Positions 33,016 through 44,904 of a stretch of 64,000 bases of DNA are shown piece after piece. A model generated the notes under the pieces. That model was not told where the DNA came from, searched no databases, and saw only the letters and a program-made list of their open reading frames with translations. Where the stretch lies: NCBI RefSeq assembly GCF_004210375.1, contig NC_134830.1:12710001-12774000 (forward strand). Direction: 5' to 3'. A program made the translations under genes and the position numbers. Each line of letters begins with the position of its first letter. Position 1 is the stretch's first letter. Source of the stretch: Tachypleus tridentatus. Its lineage: Eukaryota; Arthropoda; Merostomata; Xiphosura; Limulidae.

Positions 33016-33289
33016 GGCCCGACATGGCCAGGTGGCTAAGGCACTCGACTCGTAATCTGAGGGTAGTGGGTTTGAATCCCCATCGCACCAAACATGCTCG
33101 CCCTTTCAGCTGTGGGGGCTTTATAATGTGACCTTTAATCCCATTATTCATTGTTAAAAGAGTAGCCCAAGAGTTGGCGGTGAGTGGTGATAATTAGTTG
33201 CCTTCCCTCTAGTCTTACACTGCTAAATTGTGAACGGCTAGCACAGATAGCCCTCGTGCAGCTTTGCGCGAAATTCAAAACAAACCAAA
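33016..33289 (+). mobile_element. SINE-A copy with clear target-site duplication
   Basis: The copy is flanked by CCCCTACTTTGT at 33004-33015 and 33290-33301. This exact 12-bp duplication defines the insertion ends. Confidence 0.93.
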
Positions 33290-33301
33290 CCCCTACTTTG
33301 T

Positions 33302-35030
33302 ATAGTAACTATTTTTTATCATAACGAAAATAATTAGCAAATTGATACATGGTCGAACTAAAACTACTAATTTTTAATAGGCAACTAAATTACACTAGTA
33401 TACAATTCAAATATGTTTGTTTAAATGTTTACAAATATTTACCATAAAAGCGAGAGACGATTGTACAGAAACTAGTTGCTGTTTTTCTCGTCACGATAAC
33501 TGTCGAACAATAAAAACCTGCTGAAATTACTTTAAACGATAATTTAGTAATAGACTTTTCTAACAACACGACATTTATATTCATCGGTTCAATCTTGCAT
33601 AAAAACATATTTAAAAATGAGCTTCCTCGTGTATGACAAGAATGACCTTAGTTTATGTTCTTTACCGTTTGCAAAGTAATTGGCCTATAGAAGACTTATT
33701 CCAGGGTAAAGCTAGTCAGTATATACTGGGGGAACGTACGAAACTCACACTTAGTATAATTACGTTAAGAAAACTAAGTGTTATGTATCAATGTTGTTGG
33801 GAATTATCCTAAAGTTAATACATATTGACATTCTTTAACCGCTAAATTCAAATTAAAATTTCTTATTTGAAATTGTAGTATGTAACATATTAATCGGAGA
33901 CGCATTTGATATGAATTAAAATAAGTAACAAACCACAGGTTGAGAAACGTTCAGACTCTCTAGGAAGAGCTGGTCATCCTACTGAACTATCCATTTATAG
34001 AAGTTACATCCATCCTAACAACAGTAACTGTAGTAACAGAATGTGTCAAGTAATATCATCCCCCTATAGAAATTTAATAATACTTTCTGCCTTTTTACAA
34101 CACATGCAATAATACTAAATATATAAATAAAACTTATAAATAGAAGCTGAAATCTGTATGTAATCCTACTAAAGCAGAATAATATGATCTACCCATACAT
34201 CTGCCATCTGCTTTTCTAAAACACACACCTTACGCCAAGTAAGACCACCTATCTATATAAAGACAATCCACCTATACATACACTATCTTTAGTTATAGAA
34301 TCCATTTATAGAACCTTAGTAACAACTTCTACCTGTGGCAACAAGTTCTCTGATGACGAACTATGATGTGGACATCTCTTATACAGCAACGTGTTCTGAT
34401 GCCAAATCGTGGAAATAGGTTGTTCTTGTTTATAACTAAGCACAAAGCTACACAATGGGCTACCTGTGCTCTGACCATACGGATATCGAAACCTGGTTTC
34501 CAGAGTTGTAAGTTCACAGACATGTCGCTGTGCCACTGGGGAGTGTGGAACTATGACCCTCTAACAAGGATTCTAGCAACACTCCAGTTACAGCTACTTT
34601 GACGTCATCATTTTTGTCCCTCCCCTTCCGTGAGTTAGCGTCCTTTGTCTATAACGTAATAATTAAATAATCATCAGAGGATATTTTACACTTGTAAACT
34701 TGATGATTGGCTTTTGAAATTTTTGCCAGTTGGAAATCTTTTCAGGTCTGTACAATCTGATATAGTTTTGCAAAATTATTAAGACAAGGAAGTTATGATA
34801 CTAATGATATAATTATTCAGACCATTATCCTTGTCTTTATTTTCAAAATTTTCGATAAGCGAATTCTCTAGCTGTCGTCAAGTGTCACTTCTGATATTTT
34901 TATGTGTCACAAACCGGAACGATTTCGAAAAATAATCAGGATCCGAACCACCGAAACTATTATCCTGAATACGGGCACTCTAACCATTACCTACCAAAAG
35001 GACACTTTTTCGGATGGTTTGGAAGTACCT
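33302..35030. other. Intergenic sequence with an unclassified dispersed repeat
   Basis: 33980-34620 carries the CTATAGAACCTTAG-type units also seen at 7.1-8.1 kb, and one SINE-B. No gene recognised. Confidence 0.4.
34430..34545 (-). mobile_element. SINE-B copy
   Basis: CACAAAGCTACACAATGGGC on + is followed by the B-box complement and GCCACTGGGGAG. Confidence 0.82.
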
Positions 35031-35039
35031 CCATTTTGT

Positions 35040-35140
35040 ATCTTTAGGAATTTATTATGTTAAATATTACGATTTCAAATAGCCGAAAATTTGAAGTTAG
35101 CAGTTAATTGAATGTCGATATCATACGTCTTAAATAAACA
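35040..35140 (-). mobile_element. LTR 3'-end fragment
   Basis: GATTTCAAATAGCCGAAAAT and GCAGTTAATTGAATGTCGAT match the right ends of the LTRs at 12.7 and 43.1 kb. Confidence 0.6.
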
Positions 35141-35353
35141 CAGCTTCACAAATTTAATAACATTATTTGAACATTAATATTCAGAAAAAAACCAGTAGAG
35201 CTAAATAAGAAGTGTTTTTAAACATTCTCGTCAACTATTTGCAAAAGAAGTCGGAGCGTAACCTAATAAAGAAGATATATATGTATTATGTATTATATTA
35301 TTATATTATATATATTATCATTGGTGTTAATATTGATAAAATGAATTAAACAC

Positions 35354-37551
35354 GGTAAAGTCAGATATTGTTCTACAGTACATATGGTAAAGTTAGATAC
35401 TGTTCTACAGTACATGTGGTAAAGTTAGATACTGTTCTACAGTACATGTGGCAAAGTTAGATTCTGTTCTACAGTACATGTGGCAAAGTTAGATACTGTT
35501 CTACAGTACTTGTGGTAAAGTTAGATACTGTTCTACAGTACATGTGGTAAAGTTAAATGCTGTTCTACAGTACATGTGGCAAAGTTAGATACTGTTCTAC
35601 AGTACATGTGGCAAAGTTAGATACTGTTCTACAGTACATGTGGCAAAGTTAGATACTGTTCTACAGTACATGTGGCAAAGTTAGATACTGTTCTACAGTA
35701 CATGTGGTAAAGTTAGATACTGTTCTACAGTACATGTGGTAAAGTTACATGCTGTTCTACAGTACATGTGGTAAAGTTAGATGCTGTTCTACAGTACATG
35801 TGGCAAAGTTAGATACTGTTCTACAGTACATGTGTTAAAGTTAGATGCTGTTCTACAGTACATGTGGCAAAGTTAGATACTGTTCTACAGTACATGTGGC
35901 AAAGTTAGATACTGTTCTACAGTACATGTGGTAAAGTTAGATACTGTTCTACAGTACATGTGGTAATGTTAGATACTGTTCTATAGTACATGTGGCAAAG
36001 TTAGATACTGTTCTACAGTACATGTGGCAAAGTTATATACTGTTCTACAGTACTTGTGGTAAAGTTAGATACTGTTCTACAGTACTTGTGGTAAAGTTAG
36101 ATACTGTTCTACAGTACATGTGGTAAAGTTAGATGCTGTTCTACAGTACATGTGGCAAAGTTAGATACTGTTCTACAGTACATGTGTTAAAGTTAGATGC
36201 TGTTCTACAGTACATGTGGCAAAGTTAGATACTGTTCTACAGTACATGTGGCAAAGTTAGATACTGTTCTACAGTACATGTGTTAAAGTTAGATGCTGTT
36301 CTACAGTACATGTGTTAAAGTTAGATGCTGTTCTACAGTACATGTGGCAAAGTTAGATACTGTTCTACAGTACATGTGGCAAAGTTAGATACTGTTCTAC
36401 AGTACTTGTGGTAAAGTTAGATACTGTTCTACAGTACATGTGGTAAAGTTACATGCTGTTCTACAGTACATGTGGTAAAGTTAGATGCTGTTCTACAGTA
36501 CATGTGGCAAAGTTAGATACTGCTCTACAGTACATGTGTTAAAGTTAGATGCTGTTCTACAGTACATGTGGCAAAGTTAGATACTGTTCTACAGTACATG
36601 TGGCAAAGTTAGATACTGTTCTACAGTACATGTGGTAAAGTTAGATACTGTTCTACAGTACATGTGGTAAAGTTAGATGCTGTTCTACAGTACATGTGGC
36701 AAAGTTAGATACTGTTCTACAGTACATGTGTTAAAGTTAGATGCTGTTCTACAGTACATGTGGCAAAGTTAGATACTGTTCTACAGTACATGTGTTAAAG
36801 TTAGATGCTGTTCTACAGTACATGTGGCAAAGTTAGATACTGTTCTACAGTACATGTGTTAAAGTTAGATGCTGTTCTACAGTACATGTGGCAAAGTTAG
36901 ATACTGTTCTACAGTACATGTGGCAAAGTTAGATACTGTTCTACAGTACATGTGTTAAAGTTAGATGCTGTTCTACAGTACATGTGGCAAAGTTAGATAC
37001 TGTTCTACAGTACATGTGTTAAAGTTAGATGCTGTTCTACAGTACATGTGGCAAAGTTAGATACTGTTCTACAGTACATGTGGCAAAGTTAGATACTGTT
37101 CTACAGTACTTGTGGTAAAGTTAGATACTGTTCTTCAGTACATGTGGTAAAGTTACATGCTGTTCTACAGTACATGTGGTAAAGTTAGATGCTGTTCTAC
37201 AGTACATGTGGCAAAGTTAGATACTGTTCTACAGTACATGTGTTGAAGTTAGATGCTGTTCTACAGTACATGTGGCAAAGTTAGATACTGTTCTACAGTA
37301 CATGTGGCAAAGTTAGATACTGTTCTACAGTACATGTGGCAAAGTTAGATACTGTTCTACAGTACATGTGTTGAAGTTAGATGCTGTTCTACAGTACATG
37401 TGGCAAAGTTAGATACTGTTCTACAGTACATGTGGCAAAGTTAGATACTGTTCTACAGTACATGTGGCAAAGTTAGATACTGTTCTACAGTACATGTGGC
37501 AAAGTTAGATACTGTTCTGCAGTACATGTGGCAAAGTTAGATACTGTTCTT
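35354..37551. repeat. 32-bp satellite array with 704-bp higher-order period
   Basis: About 68 copies of a 32-bp unit (GATACTGTTCTACAGTACAT plus GTGGYAAAGTTA). The rare variant GTTACATGC occurs at 35747, 36451 and 37155, exactly 704 bp (22 units) apart, and neighbouring variants keep nearly the same order. The array is therefore about three copies of a 22-unit block. Confidence 0.95.
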
Positions 37552-37559
37552 GCTGCCTG

Positions 37560-38140
37560 TGGAACTGTCCAGTAAATAAGTGTTTACGTATCAAACATAC
37601 AACAAGATTTAAAATAATCTAAAGCCATGTATCAAACACACTACTCTACATTGTAGTAAAACCAACTACTTTACATAAACCTATGTGCAGTCTAAAGATG
37701 GGTGTCTCCCCCCAAAGGGGTTACGAGCTTTGATGGAACATTTCCCATCATGCTAACATTGGGGAAACCGAAAGAACCTAAACATAAGGACAGGAGGACG
37801 TATTTACTCTAGTTATGAAAAGCAACATAAAAGAAATGCAGATGCAGAAAATTTTTAATTCATTATGGACAAATAACACCCTACATGAATCCTACATTCT
37901 GAGTACAAATCCTTACCAACATCACCAACTACACTAACTGAAAATTCAAAGAAGCTTTTTTCACCAAACAACTACAACCACAGATACTTAGGGCCTAAGG
38001 ATGACGCCTGTAGTTGTAATTATTATTTTTCTTAACTTTAGCTACTTCAATCTGTAAAACAGGCAGAACTTTTGTTTACTACTTGCAGATAGCAGTTTAG
38101 TATTTGAACAATAAGATCTGCTAATTAATGTCAAACGCAC
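37560..38140. other. Intergenic sequence, nothing firmly recognised
   Basis: A more GC-rich stretch at 37690-37800 may be transposon debris. Confidence 0.35.
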
Positions 38141-38152
38141 ACGTTTGTTTGT

Positions 38153-38415
38153 TTGGAATTTCGCACAAAGCTACTCGAGGGCTATCTGTGCTAGCCGTCC
38201 CTAATTTAGCAGTGTAAGACTAGAGGGAAGGCAGCTAGTCATCACCACCCACCGCCAACTCTTGGGCTACTCTTTTACCAACGAATAGTGGGATTGACCG
38301 TCACATTATACACCCCCACGGCTGGGAGGGCGAGCATGTTTAGCGCGACGCGGGCGCGAACCCGCGACCCTCGGATTACGAGTCGCACGCCTTACGCGCT
38401 AGGCCATGCCAGGCC
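38153..38415 (-). mobile_element. SINE-A copy with target-site duplication, GC-rich head
   Basis: AACGCACACG flanks the copy (about 38138 and 38420). The head is richer in CpG (GACGCGGGCGCG) than other copies, suggesting a younger insertion. Confidence 0.9.
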
Positions 38416-38509
38416 TATCTAACGCACACGAAAACTGAACGATATAAACTTGATTATAATTTATCATTTAAACCAACTGAAGCTTTAAACTGTCAGTTAT
38501 GGTTTGTGT

Positions 38510-38610
38510 TTTAGGGTAACTGTACTGAAAAAGCTGGAAAGCGAAACGTTGAGTGTCCAATTAAAGAAAAACAAGAAAATTGTTGTAACAAGATCGTTTA
38601 TTATTCTTAT
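38510..38610 (+). mobile_element. Possible 3' end of a Penelope-like element
   Basis: GGAAAGCGAAACGTTGAGTG resembles the GCGAAACGTTG-type motif common at the 3' end of such elements. It lies upstream of coding debris of the same class. Confidence 0.3.
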
Positions 38611-38625
38611 TTAAATATCTTTTAT

Positions 38626-38955
38626 TCACTACTACGCATTGCATTATGTACTACAGAAATTACATATCACCACTACGTATTACATTACGTACTACAGAAA
38701 TTAAATATCACCACTACGTATTACATTATGTACTACAGAAATTAAATATCACCACTACGTATTACATTATGTACTACAGAAATTAAATATCACCACTACG
38801 TATTACATTATGTACTACAGAAATTAAATATCACCACTACGTATTACATTATGTACTACAGAAATTAAATATAACCAATACGTATTACATTATGTACTAC
38901 AGAAATTAAATATCACCACTACGTATTACATTATGTACTACAGAAATTACATAAT
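38626..38955. repeat. 41-bp minisatellite, about 8 copies
   Basis: TATCACCACTACGTATTACA plus TTATGTACTACAGAAATTAAA recurs every 41 bp with little divergence. Confidence 0.95.
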
Positions 38956-39039
38956 CAAATTAAATTTTTGTTGCCATTCAATATTTGTAGTATTTATTGG
39001 AGAGATTTACATGTTTTGATAAAATAGAAACCATACCCT

Positions 39040-39930
39040 TTCTAGGTCTTGTACGACAGTTTCGAAAAACATAACATTATAGTAATAGGAATCCAACGTC
39101 TCATCCGACTACCACCCTGCTTACAAAGAAGCAACAAAACAATGAACACGTAATGCCGTTTTCTAAAAGCATTCTAGAAGATGTCATAAATTGGAATTAT
39201 CGGAAAAAATATCACTAGAAACTGTTAGAAAAACAGCTACAGATAATAAAACAACACAACAGATCTGCAGTTCCAAAACTGGTTTAAAGATACAGCTAAT
39301 GGAAACGAACTCTTGTGAAACACGTCATATTAATAGTAAAAACGCTATTGTACGACTACAAAAAGACACTGAAATGTTCAAACAGTCATAATAGAAATAT
39401 GCTTCAGCACAACACTATGTTATTCACGGTGAAATGTCCAAACGTTATTTTAAGTAGATAACGTACAGATAATACCTGTCTAGATATTTTAACAGCACCA
39501 GAAAAAGCTATATAAAGTGTCCTCTGGAAAGAATATCATGAACTATAGAGAAAATAAATAGTTTCCAAAATTCTAGAATACACGAGTGAAATCTTCTACA
39601 ATTCGCCAGACAACGAACGTCTATCATTTACCAACCGATACCCAATAGAAGATACAAATCACCAAGTAGATAATAAGAAGCAGTTACCAATCAGCAATCA
39701 TCCATTCGACTAACAGAAGTATCAACCGCCAAAAACATCAACATCCACAGAGCAACAGATTTCCTACCCACATCATTAAGGAAAAGATAACATCTCACAA
39801 ACAGAAAAAACAGCTTTAAAAGAGCTCCGAACAAACAACAATCTAATTATAAAAGAACCAGACAAATGGAACGATTATGTGATCTTAAAGAAAAGCGGTT
39901 GGCAAACTAAAATAGAGGTATAATCTTCAA
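39040..39930 (+). pseudogene. Penelope-like element, N-terminal part of the reverse-transcriptase ORF, decayed
   Basis: Near 39810-39920 the plus strand reads TALKELRTNNNLIIKEPDKW then NDYVILKK. This matches the 'aLkeLk-n--iiIkpADKg' segment that precedes the RT core in Penelope-like elements. The upstream 700 bp is A-rich with patchy open frames, consistent with the poorly conserved N-terminus. The RT core is absent here. Confidence 0.5.
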
Positions 39931-39984
39931 GACATATTTATAATCACTTCGTAAAAATATCCGACTAAGATAATGAAGGAATCC

Positions 39985-40060
39985 AAAGAGATACTTAAGC
40001 ATCTAAAAATTTGAATCTAGCAGTTAATTGAATGTTGATGTAAATCAAACTTATGATATT
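39985..40060 (-). mobile_element. LTR end fragment beside the Gypsy remnant
   Basis: AATTTGAATCTAGCAGTTAA and TTGAATGTTGATG match the LTR right end. It may be the remains of the element's 3' LTR. Confidence 0.5.
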
Positions 40061-40089
40061 TGCTGGTTAGGTTCTAAATTAGAACCTAG

Positions 40090-40450
40090 GTTAGGTTCTC
40101 CAACCAAATGCCAAATTAGTAAGATCCTTTTCTTGCTAATTGATCAGTTTGCTTCTAGCAGACGGAACTTTCCCAGCTGCATCACATTCCTCACATTCAT
40201 CATTGTCATTCATCAATGAATTGTTAGTAGGACAATTATTCACAAGATTTCTGTCGGATCCAAAAATGTCCAAGACAAATCTATAATATCGTCATGGGTC
40301 ACTTTCAATACATAAGAACGATATGCTTTTGTAACAACGATTTGATAAGCTACATCCCCGTTCTCTGAAGATGGTGCGTTTGGTGGCCTCCATTTACGCA
40401 TGAGCACAACATTTCTCAAAAGTAACCATCTTAAGCTTTCTAAAGTTCAT
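40090..40450 (-). pseudogene. Pol linker / pre-integrase segments, rearranged
   Basis: WRPPNAPSSENGDVAYQIVV and KAYRSYVLKVTHDD match the segment just before the integrase zinc finger in some Gypsy elements. A linker-like piece (GKVPSARSKLIN) lies after it rather than before it, so the order looks scrambled. Confidence 0.55.
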
Positions 40451-40516
40451 TCTTTGGGGAGGGGTTAAATAGTGAAGAGGTCGGTAGATACTTTTCTTGT
40501 TCGATGAAACTAGATC

Positions 40517-40819
40517 TTATATTAAATAAATATTATGAAGAGAGATGTTGACAAAACCACCCTCAATATCCTGAACAATAACAGACTCACCAGTGGCAGA
40601 ACTCGAATCTAAAGGCAATATATCCTTTAATAATGAATGTATTGCCCCAGTGTCATGTAACATACGTATGGTTATGGGATTAGCAGTGTTGTTTGTCAAA
40701 CACACAGAACCAACAAACATAAAAGGTATAAATTCCTCCCTAACTACACCAGTCTTCATGTAAGTGGCTAAATCAACAACATTGGGTGATCTGGTGAAAC
40801 TACATCTATATGTGGACAC
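40517..40819 (-). pseudogene. Retrotransposon aspartic protease fragment
   Basis: The frame of 100 residues contains VREEFIPFMFVG, the active-site-like HDTGAIHSLL (DTGA) and a closing hydrophobic strand. The D-T-G-A motif and flanking hydrophobic strands fit a Gypsy protease, which cuts the Gag-Pol polyprotein. The zinc knuckle lies just upstream on the same strand. Confidence 0.72.
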
Positions 40820-40856
40820 GAACGGACTGGGTGTTGCCTCCTTTTCATTTTTTCTT

Positions 40857-40960
40857 TTTCAAACTCCAGCAATCAGGCATAGCCTGACCACATTTTTTAC
40901 AAAAATGGAAGACAGGCCTCAACTGTTTTGGTGAAGATTTATTTTGTCTGTAATTTCGAA
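40857..40960 (-). pseudogene. Gag zinc-knuckle segment of the Gypsy element
   Basis: VFHFCKKCGQAMPDCWSL has the C-X2-C start and the DCWSL end of a Gypsy gag knuckle, but the histidine position is lost. Confidence 0.6.
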
Positions 40961-41032
40961 CTACAGAAGTTGGATTCATCAGAAAAATCCCGAAACTTAT
41001 TGGAGAGAACAGTGTAATGGATTTAATGTTGT

Positions 41033-42145
41033 GCATTTATTTTACTACCTTCGCTTGTTTCTGTATAGTTTTTCATTTTTCCATGTGACTTATATTCTTG
41101 ACTATGTATTGTGTAAGTCCCCCCATCTTCTCAAAGTTTGTAGAAGGTTCTTGAGTGTAAGAATCAACAATGTACAAGGTATGTATGTTTGCCAAGCGAG
41201 CTTTCATTAATACTCTACAGTTTCATGTGATTAGTATATAAAAGCCGACGCGCCGAAAGATAAATAGTACTATTATTGGACAACTACAGTCAGTGCGCTA
41301 TAGGCCTAGGAAGCTATAATTCTGATTAACACTTATTAATCGGAAAACTAGAGAATTTGACCATGTACATTTATTGATTTCGAACACTACAAACTGTTCA
41401 ATTTCAGTGAATTACTTAGAGAACGTTAGAATTTCTAGGAAAACATTAAATACTATCGACAGTGAAAACATAAATAAATATCTTCACTGGCAAGAAGCGA
41501 AATTGTAAGCGATGTGAGGCCAACAAAGCTAGCTAGCTTAAGTGAGGTATAACAATATAAACTGAATCGTAGATAAAATATTTAGTTCTAGACCGAATAT
41601 AAGACTCAGTATTGTCTGTGAGTTTATAAAACTGTTGTTGTTATTTTGAATTTCGCGCAAACCTACACGAGGGCTACCTGCGCGAGCCGTCCCTAATTTA
41701 GTAGTGTAAGACTAGAGAGAAGGCAGCTAGTCATCACAAACTCACCGCCAACCCTTGGCCTACTCTTTTACAAACGAATAGTGGGATTGACCATCACATT
41801 ATAACGCCCCTACGGCTGAAATGATGAGCATGTTTAGGTGCGACCGGGATTCGAACCCGCGACCCTCGAATTATGAGTCGAACGCCTTAACCCACCTGGC
41901 CATGCCGGGCCGTTGTAAAACTGTTGTATATAAATTGTCATTTGTAATAACTATTAGTAACAACCATTTTCATAAATTGTATTGTCTTTTTGTTTGTGTA
42001 TTAGAACATATTTTTGTTTAAAAATTGTGTATCAGCCTTATTGGCAAAAACCATAATCTTGATACGTATTAACATATAATCAACTTCAAATTCAAATTTC
42101 CACTTATTTGAAATAGTAACACAAAACGGACTTAATATAACAAAT
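41033..42145 (+). mobile_element. Solo LTR in reverse orientation, itself split by a SINE
   Basis: It matches the 12.7-13.6 kb LTR in reverse complement over its whole length. It has TATATAAAAG at 41235-41244 and continues past the SINE at 41912. It is inserted within gag of the older element. Confidence 0.8.
41648..41912 (-). mobile_element. SINE-A copy inside a solo LTR
   Basis: The LTR sequence AAAACTGTTGT is repeated on both sides and the LTR continues beyond it. The insertion into the LTR is therefore visible directly. Confidence 0.92.
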
Positions 42146-42149
42146 CAGA

Positions 42150-42887
42150 GACTGCTCTGAAATAAATAATAATACATAAAAACACATTCAGGTTTTTGTC
42201 GAAAAGGTATACTCTGAGATTATTTGCTTTAACCTTATTATAATTCATACAATCGTCTAGAGGGAGCAACATAAGATTCTTGGGTTATAACAGTTAAAAC
42301 ATTCTGTAATAGTAATGAACATTTTTCAGTAAGCCATTTCGTGGTTTGGACAACTTTCTAGAAATGTTGCAGTAGTTATGAATTTCATGTTTTGTAAATG
42401 GTGGTACCTTAATATATCTATTGTGTTCAAAGTTGTCATTTTACCTTGGCCGATCGGAGTTGGGTCTATTCTTTCAGCCTAATTTATTTTTCGACTTTGA
42501 TACGAGCTTGTTCGGTTTCGAGACGTTAACTTTCTCTTTCCGCTTCGATATGGGCTTGTCTTTCTATTTTTCGGCTTTGATACCGGCTTGGTATTTCTGG
42601 GCTTTGGTTCGAGCTTGTTCAAGCTCGGTTTGTTTGAGTTTAATTTGAATTTCTAACTTATTTCTATCACTTAGCTCTGATTGGCTAGTGGAGACACTTC
42701 AATGTTTCCTCAGACAACAAATCATATTCGACTAATATTTCAACAATACGCCTTTTAGTTCACTTTTTCTCATTGTTTTTTTTACCTTTAATTCTAAAAT
42801 TTTTGCAATTTCAAGCAATTCACTTTTGTTATATTTTTCTAGTTGTTTGAGGGAGGACCATTCAAGAAAACCATGATAATCAGACAT
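42150..42887 (-). pseudogene. Gag N-terminal part of the Gypsy element
   Basis: From the ATG at 42887 the strand reads FLEWSSLKQLEKYNKSELLE, then a Glu/Lys-rich helix region with KLKQTELEQARTKAQKYQAG, and near 42380 PPFTKHEIHNYCNIS. This order is that of Gypsy-type gag. Several stops and frame changes break it. Confidence 0.62.
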
Positions 42888-42924
42888 GATCAAATATAAA
42901 CCGAATTATGATTTGGCTTGTTCT

Positions 42925-43032
42925 CCGCTGGGTCAGCAGTAAGTCTTCGGATTTACAACCCTAAAATTAGTGGTTTAATTCCCCTCATTGTATACAGCAG
43001 ATAGCCCAATGTGGCTTTGCTATAAGAGAAAC
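42925..43032 (+). mobile_element. SINE-B copy, decayed
   Basis: CTGGGTCAGCAGTAAGTC head, decayed B box and CAGATAGCCCAATGTGG tail. It sits between an LTR and the gag start of the Gypsy element. Confidence 0.65.
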
Positions 43033-43109
43033 ATACACACACAAGATTTGACTTTTAATTTAGAACGAATTTTTTCTCTGATTCAGATCTCGGACACAAG
43101 CTTGCAATT

Positions 43110-43850
43110 TATTATCTTACGTATGTTTCGTGTTATGATTTCAAACAGCAAGAAATTTAAATTTAAGTTTAGAAGTTAATTAAATATCGATATGTGTTCC
43201 ATTTATGATACTTGCCAACAAGATTGATACACGCAATTTTCCATCTTAACACAATGCCCCCTCATCAATGGCACACTGGTATATCTGCTAGAAACAAACA
43301 TATGAACAATCAAAATTCTTAACATAGATATATTTTCATACAGAAATAACAATATAATTTAAAATAACAGTTATTACAAACAATCTACTATCTTGTGTGG
43401 AACTGAGGGTCCAGTTCCACGAGAAGCAAATTAATTCTGAGTTAATATTGTTACACGTCTCATGACAGGGAGGTTAATTAGCTATTCCGTTGGCTGGCAT
43501 CACGCGGTTAATAAGCTTACTTTTTACCTAGGAAGATATCTAATGTCTTCGTAGAAATATTAACGTCTGCAGTTAATTCACTGAAGTTTGTAATGCTTGA
43601 AATACATAAATGTTCCTGGTCAAATATCTGTAGTTTTTCCGCTTAATAAGCATTTGTCACAATATCTTCCGAGGCTTATAGTGTACTGAGTGCAGCTACC
43701 AAACAAAACAATATTCCATTACTCTCACTTTGCAACGATCTTCAAATATATGTTAGTGTTTTAATAAAACATATATTGTTGATTCTTTCTCTCGAGAATC
43801 TTCTACAAATTTTGAGAACAGGATGGACGCCCATCTCTTAAATTTTTTTC
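43110..43850 (-). mobile_element. LTR, probably the 5' LTR of the Gypsy element
   Basis: It shares AATTAATTCTGAGTTAATAT-like and TTCCTGGTC segments with the other LTR copies in the same order. It lies upstream of gag on the gag strand. Confidence 0.7.
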
Positions 43851-43899
43851 CCAAATTTCTTGTTATAAAGTTAACGTTTTAGAGACGCCACTGTTGACT

Positions 43900-44730
43900 T
43901 TTCCACACCTACATTTACTACCAGCGTACATTACAAATTCACTAACAGTCATTCATATTTACACTCTAATTCTTTCCATCACTTATGGTGCAAGCACGCT
44001 ATCCCTAAGAGACAGTTCCTATGTTTGAAACACGTCTGTGCTTCGATAACGCTGACTTCAGGAGTAAAGCAAACGACACGACTCGTTACTTTAGACATCA
44101 GAACTACCTCAACAACACAGTTGAGATGACTAAACTCGCCACTGTTCGTTGTATCACAAGCTGACTGTGACCACTAACGACATACCATATAGTTACAAAA
44201 TTTCTTTAGTCCTTACATACCATCCTTTAACTAAACAGTTGTCCAGTGCAACTTTACCTTACTGAGAAGAGACAACACATCTCGCGACATTTTTACCACC
44301 TCACCCTCAAACGTGGAAGGAGTTAGAAAGGCTGTCTAGTACATTCCAAATTAAGACATTAATAACATAAACTAATGGAACTCGTCCGTTTGGACGAACT
44401 ACGTTTTACATGCAATTATACGACAAACTTAACGACTTCCTCCAGTTCTACCTGGCCAATTCACCATCGGAGTGCATTATTTATTGTATTCACTGCACTA
44501 GATGCTTTATACTGGAGAAACTATATGCAAGTTAAGTGATATATTACGTGAACATCTGACCAAGTTTATAGAAATAGAACAGCTTGAACAATGACAGTAT
44601 GTTTGTTGTTCCACGCAGTACGTACATAGTTTAGAATATCTATATTATAATTCTTCAACAAGTCTGTATAAACTTTCTTTCTTTGTAATACAGTTTAAAA
44701 CTGTGTGACGAAGGACTTTTGACCAAAAAG
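43900..44730 (+). pseudogene. Penelope-like element, C-terminal part with GIY-YIG-side debris
   Basis: The plus strand shows FRSKANDTTRYFRHQNYLNN near 44060, a segment that follows the RT core in Penelope-like elements. Near 44470 ECIIYCIHCTRC fits the Cys-rich approach to the GIY-YIG nuclease, then EKLYA and DILREHL near 44520-44550 in shifting frames. Frameshifts and stops are frequent. The GIY and YIG residues themselves are not clearly preserved. Confidence 0.5.
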
Positions 44731-44904
44731 TTGCAAATTAATATAAAATTGTTTTTTATAGACATGTTTACTTACTTTGAACTTTTTTCTTTTCTTATTT
44801 CATTAATTTTCAACGGTCTTTTCTACTGTTTGTTTTTCTAAATATATGTTACATGTTAACGTAGCTATATAGTAAGTATTGTAAGTATACAGTAACGAAG
44901 CAAG

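Larger units (their letters stand above)
40080..43850 (-). mobile_element. Ty3/Gypsy-type LTR retrotransposon, nested and decayed
   Basis: Reading the minus strand from the right: an LTR (43850-43110), gag N-terminal region (42887-42150), zinc knuckle (about 40920-40860), aspartic protease (40819-40517), then a short pre-integrase segment. A reverse-oriented LTR of the same family (41033-42145) sits inside gag. No RT or RNase H motifs remain. A protease followed closely by integrase-type sequence suits the Gmr1-like branch, but a deletion could give the same picture. Confidence 0.7.

Noticed and set aside
27596-37551. CRISPR-like regular repeats
   Set aside because: The units are head-to-tail with no unique spacers, and the DNA is animal nuclear DNA.
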